Assembly (NCBI GenBank): GCA_016490735.1
Contig: JAEMWC010000158.1
Location: 232,501 to 296,500 of the forward strand
DNA: 64,000 nt
Direction of reading: 5' to 3'
Source: Pachyseris speciosa
Taxonomy: Eukaryota > Cnidaria > Anthozoa > Scleractinia > Pachyseridae
The notes under the pieces were generated by a model. The model was not told the origin of the DNA, made no database searches, and saw only the letters and a list, made by a program, of their open reading frames with translations. The position numbers were made by a program, and so were the translations under genes. Positions 32,513 to 44,088 of this stretch are shown here, piece by piece (the first letter of the stretch is position 1; each line of letters opens with the position of its first letter).

Positions 32513-32605
32513 ACCTCGTTCCGAGGGACTCTCCTCTTCTCGCCCCCTGGAGTGAGAGAGAAGAGACCCTGGTTCAGGCTGGTCACGTGTCTCCCAGAAT
32601 CTGGG
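32513..32605 (+). repeat. Short dispersed repeat, copy 1
   Basis: About 85 bp beginning AACCTCGTTCC and containing GAGAGAGAAGAGACCCTGG, repeated in reverse at 33833-33917. MITE or SINE fragment, unclassified. Confidence 0.7.
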
Positions 32606-33399
32606 AGATTACAAATAAACAAGTCGAGGGAGGGGCGGGTTAGTGTGAAAGTTGTTTCTACTGAGCCTAGGGGAGAACAGAAAAGTTCCAAAAGCCAACG
32701 AAGCGTGTTATCCTTGAAGCACGGACCATGTCGAGTGGGATAAATCCTCAGCCGCCAAAACAAAATTACAAGGCGACGGCTAGTGCGACTGCTGAAAGGC
32801 AAAACGAAAGTTGTGAAGGTTAAAGGGTAACTAGTTGGGTCAAAATCAAGGCTTAAAGGTGGTCAATTCTTCGTTAGGAAGCCAAACAGCACCACATGAC
32901 AGGCGCCACAATTTTGCATACCACGAAACAAAACAGCCACTCGTTTGCCAAGAGGTTAACGCAACGAGCATTTTTTCAGCCGAACTTTCTTCGAAATTTA
33001 TATTTTGCTCGAAGTGGTTGGGAAAGAAGAAGAAGTATATATTTTTCAGAGGTTGTCGAAGATCCAAAAGCTTTGACCGTGAAAATCATCGGCGGCGCAT
33101 TTCACAGGAAACGATTATCATTCGATCTTCTCAAATGTACCACACCACGTTTATTTGTTACAGCATTAATTCGGATGTGTCAATACTTTAACTGTCAGCG
33201 AATGAAAACGAAACTTTTACACAGCAACCATGAAGAGTCCATGGGCATATTAGGACTCTTATAACAGCTGTGTATGTCTGGATCTTTCTCATATGCCGTC
33301 TCAACCGGGTCGGGAACACGCTATTCTTTATATCAGATAAAACACTAAATAGCCCATTTTACAGTTGTGTGTTCGGTAACCTGGCCTTTGAGTGGAAGC

Positions 33400-33434
<35 letters not shown>

Positions 33435-33832
33435 TCTATCTTTCTAATGCAAATGTGGACTAGTTAGCAGAAGAACAACATGATTTACGTGAGAAAGACA
33501 GTGTGGTCTGTATCAAAATAAGGTCACCCTAGCCTCTTTTCCATTCATAGGCCAGGTCACTGAGCAGGCAACTGTGAAATGCGTTTCGCACCACTCCATG
33601 CTCGCCTTTCGATACTAAACCAGTGATCGTAATCGAAAGCTTTTGGAATATCAGAGAAAAAAAATTTTTATTTCCAACGGATAAGAGTTGTTTTGAAACC
33701 GATGACTTTCCCAGATGACTGCATGAAATTGTCAGCGAGTAGGTAACGATAGCCCTCGCTTGGATTGTGACAAAACAAACGGCAACAAAATATTGAAATA
33801 TAAGGACCCCTCCCTAACGTCTTCATTTGTCT

Positions 33833-33917
33833 CAGACACACCTGACCAGCCTGAACCAGGGTCTCTTCTCTCTCGCTCCAGGAGGTGGGAAGAGGAGAGA
33901 CTCTGGGAACGAGGTTG
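33833..33917 (-). repeat. Short dispersed repeat, copy 2 (inverse)
   Basis: Reverse complement of 32513-32605 with few changes. Confidence 0.7.
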
Positions 33918-34232
33918 CTTAAATTCTTCAGCCACAGCGTACCAAAACGATTCATTTTGCCTTGGTTCTAGGGTTAGAAAAACAGCACATTTGATATCAC
34001 AGCTCGCTAGGAAGTCACCTGTCTATCTACCAACAAGTATGAACGGCAAGGGCTCTCTACGTTCTTAAAAAACAGTATATAATTATAATCACTTTCTGTT
34101 GATTTCAACGTTGCCAGATGACTCGACAACAAGGACTTTAGGAATCAACCAAAACCAAAAAAATCCTTAAAGGGTTAATACAAAACATTCCCTCCCGGAA
34201 TAAGGGCTTTTCAAAATTATCCTTCCAACGTT

Positions 34233-34370
34233 TAGCCTGTCATGTTCCAGGCTCTCGGATATTTGCGGCGAGCGAAACGAGCGAAGAAATTAATCCCCAG
34301 TCCCCGATAAATTTTCTTTGCTCGTTCTCGCGCTCTAGCCCCAAATATCTGAGAGCCTCGAATAGGCTAT
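34233..34370. repeat. hAT-like MITE, 8-bp target duplication
   Basis: CCAACGTT flanks both ends (34225-34232 and 34371-34378). The inverted ends are TAGCCTGTC... / ...AATAGGCTAT, with an inner inverted pair (GGCTCTCGGATATTTG / CAAATATCTGAGAGCC). Confidence 0.8.
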
Positions 34371-35289
34371 CCAACGTTATCCTCGCATACCCGTAGAATA
34401 ATACTTTAACGATCCGTTATCATTTTCGAACATTCTTCTCACGAAAGCATTTGCCCCTAGTTTCAATACCACTAGTAGAGTGATGCGTTTTTGGACAACT
34501 TGACAGGTAGTTGACCAATCGGCATCTTCCGTTTCTCAGGATGGGAATTCGAATAACCAGAGTACCTCCGCAGTCACATTTTTCCTCCCTCTCCCCACCC
34601 CCGACAACTCCCCCTACCCCCCCCCCCCCCCCTCTCGTCACCTTCCTACTTTGCATAATTTTACTGTCCAGGCTCGCCCACTGATCTGACGAAAATTTTA
34701 CGACTGCTCGCAGTTAACTTAATTGCGACTCCACCCACTTTTCGAGGCACAAATATTGTATAGAAAAGGCGCAACATAAGTAATAAATATTATTATTATA
34801 AATATTATTATTAATAATTGAACTTAAAACTACCGTAATTGGAATTTGGTGCTAGCTGCAGTCCCGCACTCGCTGGACTACGGGATTGCGGGATTGATGG
34901 ATTTTGGGAGTTTTTGAAATTAAAATAATATTAAATGGGCCGGGCATTCTGAAATCTAGGGTGCTTACCATTTGTCAGAAAAATCCGGATGGAATGACCG
35001 TTGAATAATGGTAAGTGAATTTCCGAATTTACCGACCAACCGGATGAGATTTCGATTAGCGCTCACCATTTACTGTCAGGCGTTCCGTCCCGAAAATAAG
35101 CTAAGAAAGGACCTGGAAACGGTAACGATTCGCGCAAATGATAAGGGCATTTCCGGAATTTAGTTGCGAACGGATACTAGGGGGCTACGTCTGGAGGTTG
35201 TCCACAATTTCCGAAAACGTTTTCCGGAAAATACCTTTCCATTTGACTTCAAGTCGAAATTTCGGATTTTTTCTGACAAATGGTAAGTA

Positions 35290-35470
35290 ATAATTGTGAA
35301 AACTTGTGAGTAACTTGTGAAAACTTAACTTGTGAAAGCTGTAATGGCAAGTTTGAGCGAGATGCTCAACGAGTTTGCCAGATACCAGGAAAGTCTCTGA
35401 AGAGTCGCTTGGCAGCGACGAAACAACAGTTGTCAGACTGGCCATTATAGCTTTCACAAGTTAAGTTTTC
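35290..35470 (+). mobile_element. Solitary hammerhead-bearing retroelement (181 bp)
   Basis: It is flanked by the exact 14-bp duplication ACAAATGGTAAGTA (35276-35289 and 35471-35484) inside a MITE terminal repeat. Its ends are inverted (GTGAAAACTTAACTTGTG / CACAAGTTAAGTTTTCAC, continuing into GCTRTAATGGC). It is non-coding and contains a full hammerhead motif. Size, target duplication and ribozyme fit a monomeric retrozyme or a Penelope-derived terminal fragment. Confidence 0.75.
35392..35439 (+). ncRNA. Hammerhead ribozyme (solitary element)
   Basis: Stem I is AGTCT/AGACT (35392-35396 with 35435-35439). CTGAAGA is at 35397-35403, stem II GTCGC/GCGAC at 35404-35408 with 35415-35419, GAAA at 35420-35423, stem III CAAC/GTTG at 35424-35427 with 35429-35432, and then TC with cleavage expected after 35434. 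Every invariant core position and all three stems are present. Confidence 0.82.
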
Positions 35471-35916
35471 ACAAATGGTAAGTACCCCCGGCTTCTTTTT
35501 GGATTGAGAGACGGTGACTCGTAACTTGTAACTATACCAGGTGCAAAACGCAGCGATTTGGAAAAGTAATGGTGCCCAGTATGCGAAAAAAAAAAATTGA
35601 GAAACAACTGATAACGATCATCACTCCAGTATCTTCGTGGCATTTAACATAAATACCGTATTCACCCCTGCGTATTGAGAATCGTGCATTCCGTTGAAAT
35701 TGGCGCGCGCCAACGTGTTGCAGTTTTCCACATATTATTAAGCTTTCCAGATCTGCTATAGCCTCGATATGCTCACGAGGAAGTTAACAATTCTGTAAGG
35801 ATTGAAATGAATTCCGTTTTAAAAGCAATCTGCGAGCCGCAAATTTTTGCAGTTTTCTTGACATTGGCAAGCTTTTTAACTTAACCTTGGCTGGTAATAA
35901 GAGTTTTATAAGTGAA

Positions 35917-36362
35917 GGGGCACCCAACGAGCCGGCAAATCAACCAAAAGCTGTAGAGACGCATTTTCTTATGGTGTTTGAAGTCTGTTTAAAGGGGTGT
36001 TTTCAAAAGCTAGGAGACGTTCATCTGTTCGGATTCTCTAGCTGGAATTTTAATTGCCCGAAAATATTAAGGAGCAAAATCTTCCTTTGAGAAAATGTAA
36101 GCTGAAATGAACTTTCCACGAACTTTCTAGGGAACGATTTTCTTTCCGAAAATGCTATCTGACGTTTTTGACTGCCAAAACCAACAATTACGACCTTTCC
36201 AAAAACCTCAGGGGCTATGATTTATGATTTACCAATTTGCGAATCTTGTAGGCCACGTTTGGTTACGAAAATCCGAGTGCACTCTTTAATCGACACCGAA
36301 AGCACAAGGCGAATTACCCTCCACCGAACAGATATCTACCGAAACTTGTCGTTGGGTGCCCC
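35917..36362 (-). repeat. MITE family GGGCACCCAACGA, copy 2
   Basis: Inverse orientation to copies 1 and 3. The full-length ends GGGGCACCCAACGA and TCGTTGGGTGCCCC are intact. Confidence 0.85.
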
Positions 36363-39190
36363 TGTTTTCTCAAGCAATCTTTGAAAAAAATCTAGAGCGG
36401 TCAGACAAAACGACCTGTCTGAGAAATGAGTCAAAGGCCACTGCTGTTACGGCATGTCTAGGTCTGTAATTCATTTGCTATTGAAAGTAATGAGGAACAT
36501 CAGTGAAACATCCCATCTTCAAATTCATCTTACAATAAGACGGGGTATCATCCTTGTAGACAAACAATACGGTAATTCTGTATTCAAGTGCTGATAGAGA
36601 TCTCTATCTGTACTTTGATATGAATTGATCTGAAAGATGCGCGGGACTAGATAAAGCCTGTTTTGACCAAGGAGCGAAACAAATAACCATTTACTCAATA
36701 GAAACTTTCAAATTGTAATCGGGAGCAGAAATGTTTGTTAGGATCAGGCGGGGGATTAAAGCTCAACTTATCAAACTGAAACATTTGTTGAATGATATTA
36801 AACAATTCAACTTCTCAGTTCCCGCGAGGAACATTTCTTTTGAGAATGTAAAAAATTTGCGAATGGTGCGCTTTGGAGAGATGAGAACTGATGGTCATCA
36901 GGAGAGTTGAATTGTTTTACTTTACTTATACACGTAACACCAAGGAGATCCTAAGTTCTTGTTAAAACGTGTACGTGTGTACTTGAAAAAATTGTGGCTT
37001 TTGTGAAAAGGTAAAGACATTTGGTGTCCGTTTTAGGCCTTGTATATAGTTTTCTGGTGCTTAAATTATTGCCCCACTCCATTTTATTTTTATTTCTATT
37101 TTGCCGCACCACAAATAACATTATTATAATGAAAACAAAAAAGGTAGAAAGAATAGGGGTAACACTGGTGAGGATGCCTAAAGGCTTAAAAGTCCTTCTA
37201 CCACCACTGCCTCATCCCCAACCCCTGCGGCTTCAGGGAGTGGTCAGATGCATGTTCGTCCATTTGGCGGCAATATTTGCCCATTAGTGTTTCCTTGGCG
37301 CAAATTCAAGCGAATTTGTGGCTAAAATTAAGAAACAGAGATAGCCAACTACTACTTAGGGACCATGACCTGTGTCCATTAAAGTCGACTGCACAAATCA
37401 ACAGCTCCAACCAAATGGTTTCGAGTTGCTCCTGTCAGCTACATTTTAATGATTTTTTCGGATATTCCTGTCTTTAGCTATCTTCGTTTCAAAATACAGC
37501 ATTGGACCACGGAGCCCTACACTTTCGCTATCTGAGTATAGAGGCGTATTAACCCTTTCGCTGGCAGTTCTTAAACAAGGGTTCGGCCTGATTAAAAGGT
37601 CATCAAATCTAAAGTAACTTTGAAGAGGAAATGAACGCTCCCAGTGGATCTTGAGCCAGAGAGCCGTTATCCAGCAACTTCTGCAAGATTTTACCGGTAA
37701 AGAGCTTTTGTTCCTAGTTTAAAATTTTGAATGTCATATAATCTAAATGAAAGGCTAATCATTGTAGCTAAAAAATGGTTGCCGGGGACATCGTTTCAAA
37801 TTTAGCGTCGCCACAAACGTGGAGAGCGAGACTCAAATAAGTCCCCAAGTTAGGAACGATTTTGTTTGGCGAATTTTGCCCAAGCAAATCGAACAACTTA
37901 GGTTTTCGTAAAATTTTCTTGGGGTAAATATAAGGTATATTGAATGAGATGAAAGGAAAACTATCGCGTTATGAGCAGATTCTTGCACGTAGTCTTTTCA
38001 AACGAGATTAGAACTATGACTGAGCAAGCGCCACTTAGGATCATGATACTCGTGGCAGCTACTCTGGTATTCGGGTAGCAACGCAAAACCTCTCACGTTC
38101 AAACTTTCTGGTTAAGTACCATTTTGAGGGCAACTTAACATCAGCGCGAAAAGTTTTAATTGACAGGGTCCATGTAACGAAAGATAGTGTTGGTCTAGAA
38201 TTGCAAGTGATTCATTGGGGTCTGAGAGTTTTGGACTTCGGCCTGAAAGGTGATTTATTTTTGTATCTATGCCGCGTACCTAGATTTCAACCAAGGAACC
38301 GTTTTTAACTGCAATCAAAATATTCCAGCCAATCACCGATGAAGTGAAAATGCTTTGAAGACTAGACACGTCATATTCTTGCTATTTATTGGGTGCTAAT
38401 GAAAGTAATTTATTTTCGCATCTATGTCGAGTACCAAGTCTTTAACCAAGGAGTGTTTTTAAGCTTCTCAAAATGTTCCTTACAGACACCGATGAAACAG
38501 CCGCAGTAGTAGGTTTTTATCATACTAACCAAAAGCGCTATTTAAGCTAAATGCTGAAGCCACCCGTTGCCTGAACTGACCTACCCTGAAATATTTCCCC
38601 CTTTTAGGTCAAAAGGCAAGAATTTAATATCTTTACAATAGGTAAACCACACGCGACTTTCACCAGTTCGACATGAGCCGAAACGCAAGTGAATACCAGG
38701 TACTTCTGAGTAAAAAGGTTGAATGTCTGCCATATTCACGACTAAGTTCGCTATAATACACCCATACCTTTTGGTCAATAGTACAAACGTAACCATAAAG
38801 TCAGTACTAAGGGGAGTACCCCACGTCAAACCCCACCATGCACCGGCCTTCCATATCAAGGGGGGAGGGTAAACGACAAAGAACAAAGAGGCGATCTTGA
38901 GCAAAATGGTCTTTGCTTACGTTTCTCGCATTAAGAATTATGCATAATCCGTATTGAGTGCTTAAATAGAAAAACTAAGACAATGTACCCGCTTAATGAC
39001 AAAAGCAGGTTTGCGGAGTGCTAAATAATTGAAATTCTCTAAAGCTTTAATTTGACATGTTGACAACTCCATAAATAATCATTAAACATTGCGCATCTTT
39101 TCAATTAAATCAAACCAAATCGAATCAAACGGCGGCAAAACTATTGACTGGAGAGGCTAAATTAAATTAGCCACCTTAAAGATACACAAT
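36363..39190. other. No gene seen
   Basis: AT-rich sequence with only short, compositionally weak reading frames on either strand and no repeat I recognise. Confidence 0.5.
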
Positions 39191-39197
39191 ATCAACG

Positions 39198-39839
39198 CGC
39201 GGGGTAGCTCAGTTGGACGTAACACCGGACGGCAGTGCGGAAGGTCGTGGGTCAAATCCCACACCACAAACTAAATTGACAAGATCATGCTCACTGCATG
39301 TGTACGGGTAATGGACTCCTGATGTTACACATCTGTCTCAGAACAGTTGATCGACTCATTGGGCAGCGACGTTAAGCGGTTCTCTTTCACCTCTACACGT
39401 AAAAACTCAAAGGGTCGTAAAGGCTGAACCCACAAACTGATCGTAAAGAGCAGAGAACATAGTTCACGGTTCTGTGATCTGTCCTCACCATGCATCGCAT
39501 GGTATGGCGGGCTGCGCGGTGGGCTGGGTCACCTGTGCCCAAAGAAGCCTCAAAAAACCAACAGTCATACGGTTGCTGGCCCTACTCCCACAAGAGCAGA
39601 AAGGCTTAAAAAATAGATCCACCATGTGAACACAGGCGAGGCTAGCTGAAACAATACGTTTTCTGAGAAGTAGTCACTCAGCTATTGTTGTAATGATAGA
39701 TGAATTGGTAGATGCCACAGGTGTCTTGTGGGTCTTTCCCTGCACTCTGGTAACACCGAAGAAAGATAGTAACAACTCAGAGAAAAACTAAAATTCTTAA
39801 TGATCACTGCTATAGTCTCTTGGTGTTAACTTATTTTGC

Positions 39840-39887
<48 letters not shown>

Positions 39888-39890
39888 GTC
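39198..39890 (+). mobile_element. tRNA-derived SINE, putative
   Basis: The head resembles a tRNA: box A-like GTAGCTCAGTTGG (39207-39219) and box B-like GGTCAAATCCC (39250-39262). The acceptor-stem pairing is poor, so it is not a functional tRNA. A non-coding body follows and an (AAT)n run ends it, possibly its tail. The body boundary is inferred. Confidence 0.5.
39838..39887. repeat. (AAT)n microsatellite
   Basis: About 16 uninterrupted AAT/ATA units. Confidence 0.95.
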
Positions 39891-39961
39891 TCAAATCTTT
39901 CTAGCCGAGCACAGATGCTCTACTAATTGAGGAGACTAAATCAAATCAACTCTAAATAAAG

Positions 39962-40160
39962 TAGAATGAAATCAAATCAAGTATTTAATGTTGGTTTTTG
40001 GTGAGAGGGGAAAACCGGAGTACTCGGAGAAAAACCTCGGAGCAGAGTAGAGAAGAGAACCAACAGACTCAGCCCACTTATGACGCCGAATCCGGGAATA
40101 GAACCCGGGACGCATTGGTGGAAAGTGAGCGCTCTCACCACTGCGCCAACCCTGCTCAGT
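39962..40160 (-). mobile_element. tRNA-derived SINE with conserved central domain
   Basis: On the minus strand it has box A GGCGCAGTGGTGAGAGC and box B GGTTCTATTCC, then a domain including GCTCCGAGGTTTTTCTCCG and GGTTTTCCCCTCTCACC, ending in a TTTGATTT-type tail. The central part looks like the deeply conserved SINE domain reported in cnidarians and other animals (Nin-DC type). That match is from memory and untested. Confidence 0.7.
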
Positions 40161-40345
40161 GCTTTACAGACAGGAAATTTTCATGCGGATATCATCCCGC
40201 AGAAATTAAAGTTTTCAAATGTTTTCGAAATGCTCACTGTTGAACTCAAGTAAGAGTAGAGGGTGAACAAGACACACTATGGCCGCCATATTCGCTTATA
40301 TTTAAATTGAAGGATCTTTTGTTACGGTTGTGCCATTTTAGTAGC

Positions 40346-40745
40346 CGGGGGGGGGGGTACTCCCTATAATGGCCTATACGGGGAGGCTCCGCCCGAAAGG
40401 GGTACCTTTTTCGCGCTTCAGGTATATGAAAGGGTAGGGATTTCACGAGTCGAAGTATATGAAAGGGTAACGAAATCTGTCACTGAGGTATTTAAAAGGG
40501 CCTTTCATTACAATATTTCGAAAACATACCTTATGACTGCACTGTTTTAATTTATTGAACGCTGCGTGAAAATGACAAGAAGACTTCCTCTTTCAAGTAT
40601 ACGAAAGGGATGCTATTTGTCAATGGAAGGTATACGAAAAGGGTACATTTTCTGTCAAAAATGTTATATAAAAGGGTAAGGAGTCGGACCTCGGGGCGGA
40701 GCCTCCCCGTATGAAGCTTTCTTTTAGTACCCCCACCCCGCTCGG
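40346..40745 (+). repeat. Dispersed TIR element with GGGGTAC ends, copy C
   Basis: This is the best-preserved copy. Left GGGGGGGTACTCC and ACGGGGAGGCTCCGCCC pair with right GGGCGGAGCCTCCCCGTAT and AGTACCCCCACCCCG. Internal GTATATGAAAGGGTA motifs recur several times. Confidence 0.75.
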
Positions 40746-42790
40746 GTTTAGTGGAGAGAAACTGTAAGTTCTGGTTACTCTTGGTAATTGAAACTCGTTT
40801 TTATAACTTTCTGTAGCAAATCTGCCGGTGCCAGATGATTGCTGTGTCGATAGCTATGGACCCATGAAGGTAATCAGACATCTCGCATGGTAAATTCAAA
40901 ACGTGTGTCCACACACTGGCCATATGAATGTTTGTGTGTTGGAATGCGCTTTTAAACGCTACGTCGGTAAGAAATTAGCAAGCCTTTCTAAATGCGATTG
41001 TTACAGCCTTTGATAAGATTAAAGTGGCTCCATATGGTTATCACTGATAATATGTCGCGCACTATTTTTAAGCATCGAAAGCCTTTCGAAAAGTTTAAAA
41101 GCGGCCTCTACCACTTCACTCAAACCACTCGATCTGATCGAAGATAAAAGGTTTGTCATTGCGGCGCTTCCATTTTAATTTCCTTTAATTTTCCCTGCTG
41201 AGATGTTTTGTCGAAAATTTTCACAGCGGATAGAATATCTCTAGGGGAAAGGCAGATTCTTGCGTTTTTTCCATTGAGTACACTGACTACTCTTATTAAC
41301 TTTTTGCCAAAATTGAGAACTAACAAGAACAATCTTTTCAAGTTAAGTTAAGTTTGACCGCTTTGCCAGGTTTGGAAAAAATTGAGGGAAGAAAACGCAA
41401 GTAACTCTAAAGAAAATTTGATGTTTTGAAGGGACAATAATTGCGTTATAATTAATAAAATAGGAATTCTTTAAAATCCGACTCAGATCTGCGATGCGTG
41501 AACAAAAAAATGAAAATTTATTTGCTCAAATTTTGAACTAATTGGATAAGATTTGCAGCCTCAGCTTTTTATCTACAAGGGTTATAACAGCAGCTTTCCG
41601 GTTTATTAAACGAGTATGAGGCGGAGTGCTGTCTTTAATAGGCAAGACTTCAAGCTAGTGAAAAAGGGTAACGAACATCCACAAGAAAAAACCCAACATC
41701 ACTGATGTCCCTATTTAAGAATGTTTTTTTAACTTTGCTATGTCCAAAGCCCTACATATCGCATTTTTTGTTCTACCGTTGACTGAAACTCATGCAGTCG
41801 GACATTGGAAATGTCATACTGAGTCAGACCAGAACAATTTGTACGAAGAGAGTGCAGTGGAAACCCCACCATACGGTTACCTCGTTATTACGCCACTTTT
41901 GTTCGAAACACCCATAGATTTTCTCATGCGACCACTGAACAGTCGATCTAATGAGGCCAACGGCCACATTGTGAAATCCAAACGACTATCTGATATTCCT
42001 TGATAAATATGGCCACTCAAACCCAATCGCGTTGTTAGAGAGAAACAAGTGATAAATCTTGAGAAACAATAAGGAGATTCTTTTTAATTGAGTTCGGAGC
42101 CTTTGTTTTGAAAAGGACCGTATTATGTGAAACAGCACGTCTCTGTTTGCGAAATACACTTATGTTTATCTCCCTTGAAAGAGACCAGTCATGAAATTTG
42201 GCCCTACCCGTTAATATGACCAAATTCTTATGGCCCGTTCGTTGCCGAGGTTCCACTGTATTTTACGACAAATACCTCCGAGAAAAACTGGCACTAGCTA
42301 AGACGACCGAAACGAGCTGAGCAGCTATGAACAAACTTTTCTTGTTTTTTCATTGGGAGGCAAGTGGACAATATTCGCTCTTAAAAGGTTTACATAACCC
42401 TGAGTACCTTTAATTCACTTAATAGGATAAATTATTGCTTATTTATGAATGACGCCCGGAAAGTCTGCGAGGCGACAAATCCAATTTGCGGAGGTTAAAT
42501 ATCTACATCTGGGATCGGAATCAAGGCCTGTGTCACAAATGGAGTCTGTGCTCCTGGCAAGGATTGATATTTTTGTCGTAAGCTAGGTCAATTGTGTAAG
42601 CGGGCTTAACGGGGTTGTTTTCAAAGAAACATTCTGTAAAAGAAAGTTCGTATCAACTGCTTATATTTCAATATTTTCAAACTGGTCACGATCTAGCTTT
42701 GACCCAACTTAAAGTAAGTTTCATTTCATTGTACACGGTTTTTGCAGCTGCTTTCATAACCTTAAAACGTTGCTTTTAGAAATAAAACGG
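40746..42790. other. No gene seen
   Basis: Only short weak reading frames on both strands. No repeat recognised. Confidence 0.5.
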
Positions 42791-42808
42791 GCATTTGTAA
42801 TGGAACAT

Positions 42809-43041
42809 ATACAGGCAAAAACTAGCGATAAAAGAGTCCGACGTTTCGGCGACATCTTGGCGCCATTGTCAAGGGAAACTAAATCAAATATGCGATTTCA
42901 AGAGTAACTAAGAGTTCAGAGTCACTAATTTGCATAAGTTAGACAAAGACCTTTGCGCGAATTGAGTCTGATGTCGCCGAAACGTCGGACTCTTTTATCG
43001 CTAGTTTTTGCCTTTATATGTTTCTCTTTAAATCATTGTTG
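42809..43041. mobile_element. Palindromic Penelope-related element with hammerhead-like ends
   Basis: The exact 16-bp duplication ATTTGTAATGGAACAT flanks it (42793-42808 and 43042-43057). Its ends are inverted copies of a 45-bp segment (GGCAAAAACTAGCGATAAAA ... CGACGTTTCGGCGACATC). Read outward, each ends in CGCC-GAAA-CGTC, like the 3' half of a Penelope-type hammerhead. The left arm also has a possible degenerate 5' core (TTGACAA). It is non-coding. Confidence 0.65.
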
Positions 43042-43655
43042 ATTTGTAATGGAACATGTTTTTATGTGGCATATATTACAACAAAAGAAAGGTTAACTTA
43101 AATAAGCAAACAAACTACTCAGCAAAAAAAAATTAAATAAATAAAGAATACATGCATTATTGCAAATGCTGAATAAAAACGAGGGAATGAAAAATATAAA
43201 ATACGATAAAATAAAAAAATAATAAAAAAAAGCAGTACCTCTTACTAACCGATTTCGAGGCCCGTACTGCGGTAGGGACCGAGAAAACGAGATTTGTAAA
43301 ATATTAATTATATCTCTGAGGTCAATCCGGCGCTCGGGAAAGAAAACTAGTTGAAGTCAAGGGGGGCCGTACTGTAACAACAACAATACTTTATTTCACC
43401 CCATAATTACTACAAGATAAAAACAAATACGACCCGCAAAATTGACTAATTATAGCGCGCGTATTAAGTGAGGGATATAATAAAAGGTGTTAACTTTACA
43501 TGTTAGACCCCTTGTTCAGTCAGTTGGGTTTTGTCAGCTGATGTGCATTGCATCCTTAAGAGTTAAGTTGGAATGTGGTCGAGGCAGAATCTGTGATTTC
43601 AAAACAATCTGGAGAACAGGAACCTCGGCAAAATTCGGAATGAGATAAGTGTTCA

Positions 43656-44088
43656 GGGGTACCCAACGACAAGTTTCGGTCGATATCTGTTCGGTGTGGG
43701 GAAGTTCGCCTAAGGCTTTCGGCGCTGCGGATTAAAGAGTGCACTCGGATTTTCGTAACTGAGACGTGGCCTAAAAGATTCGCAATTAGGAATTCACAGT
43801 CCCTGAGGTTTTCGGAACGGTCGTAATTGCTGTTTTTGGCAGTCAAAAACGTCAGCTAGCATTAGTTCCCTAAAAAGTTCGTGGAAAGTTCATTTCAGCT
43901 AGCATTTTCTCATATTAAAGGAAGATCTTTTCCCCTAACATTTTCTGGCCATTAAACTTTCAGCTAAGGAATCCGAATAAATCTTCTAGCGGACGAAAAC
44001 GTCACTTTAAACAGAATTCAAACACCATAAGGTACTTAAAAATGCCTTTCATACAGCTTTTGGTTGATTTGGCTCGTTGGGTGCCCGA
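43656..44088 (+). repeat. MITE family GGGCACCCAACGA, copy 3
   Basis: GGGGTACCCAACGA at the left, TCGTTGGGTGCCC at the right. The interior is as in copies 1 and 2, with a small duplication of an AGCTAGCATT segment. Confidence 0.82.

Larger units (their letters stand above)
34968..35488. repeat. MITE with GTGCTTACCATTTGTCAG ends, itself interrupted
   Basis: The left end GGGTGCTTACCATTTGTCAG pairs with the right end CTGACAAATGGTAAGTA-CCCC. The right terminal repeat is split by the 181-bp hammerhead element at 35290-35470, so the pre-insertion sequence can be inferred from the left end. Confidence 0.75.

Noticed and set aside
39198..39270. Functional tRNA gene
   Set aside because: Box A and B resemble a tRNA, but the acceptor and anticodon stems do not pair well and a SINE-like body follows.
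40246..40446. Short frame in the GGGGTAC element, also seen at 15950-16411 and 27126-27326
   Set aside because: Recurs only because the repeat recurs. It lacks conservation of frame between copies.
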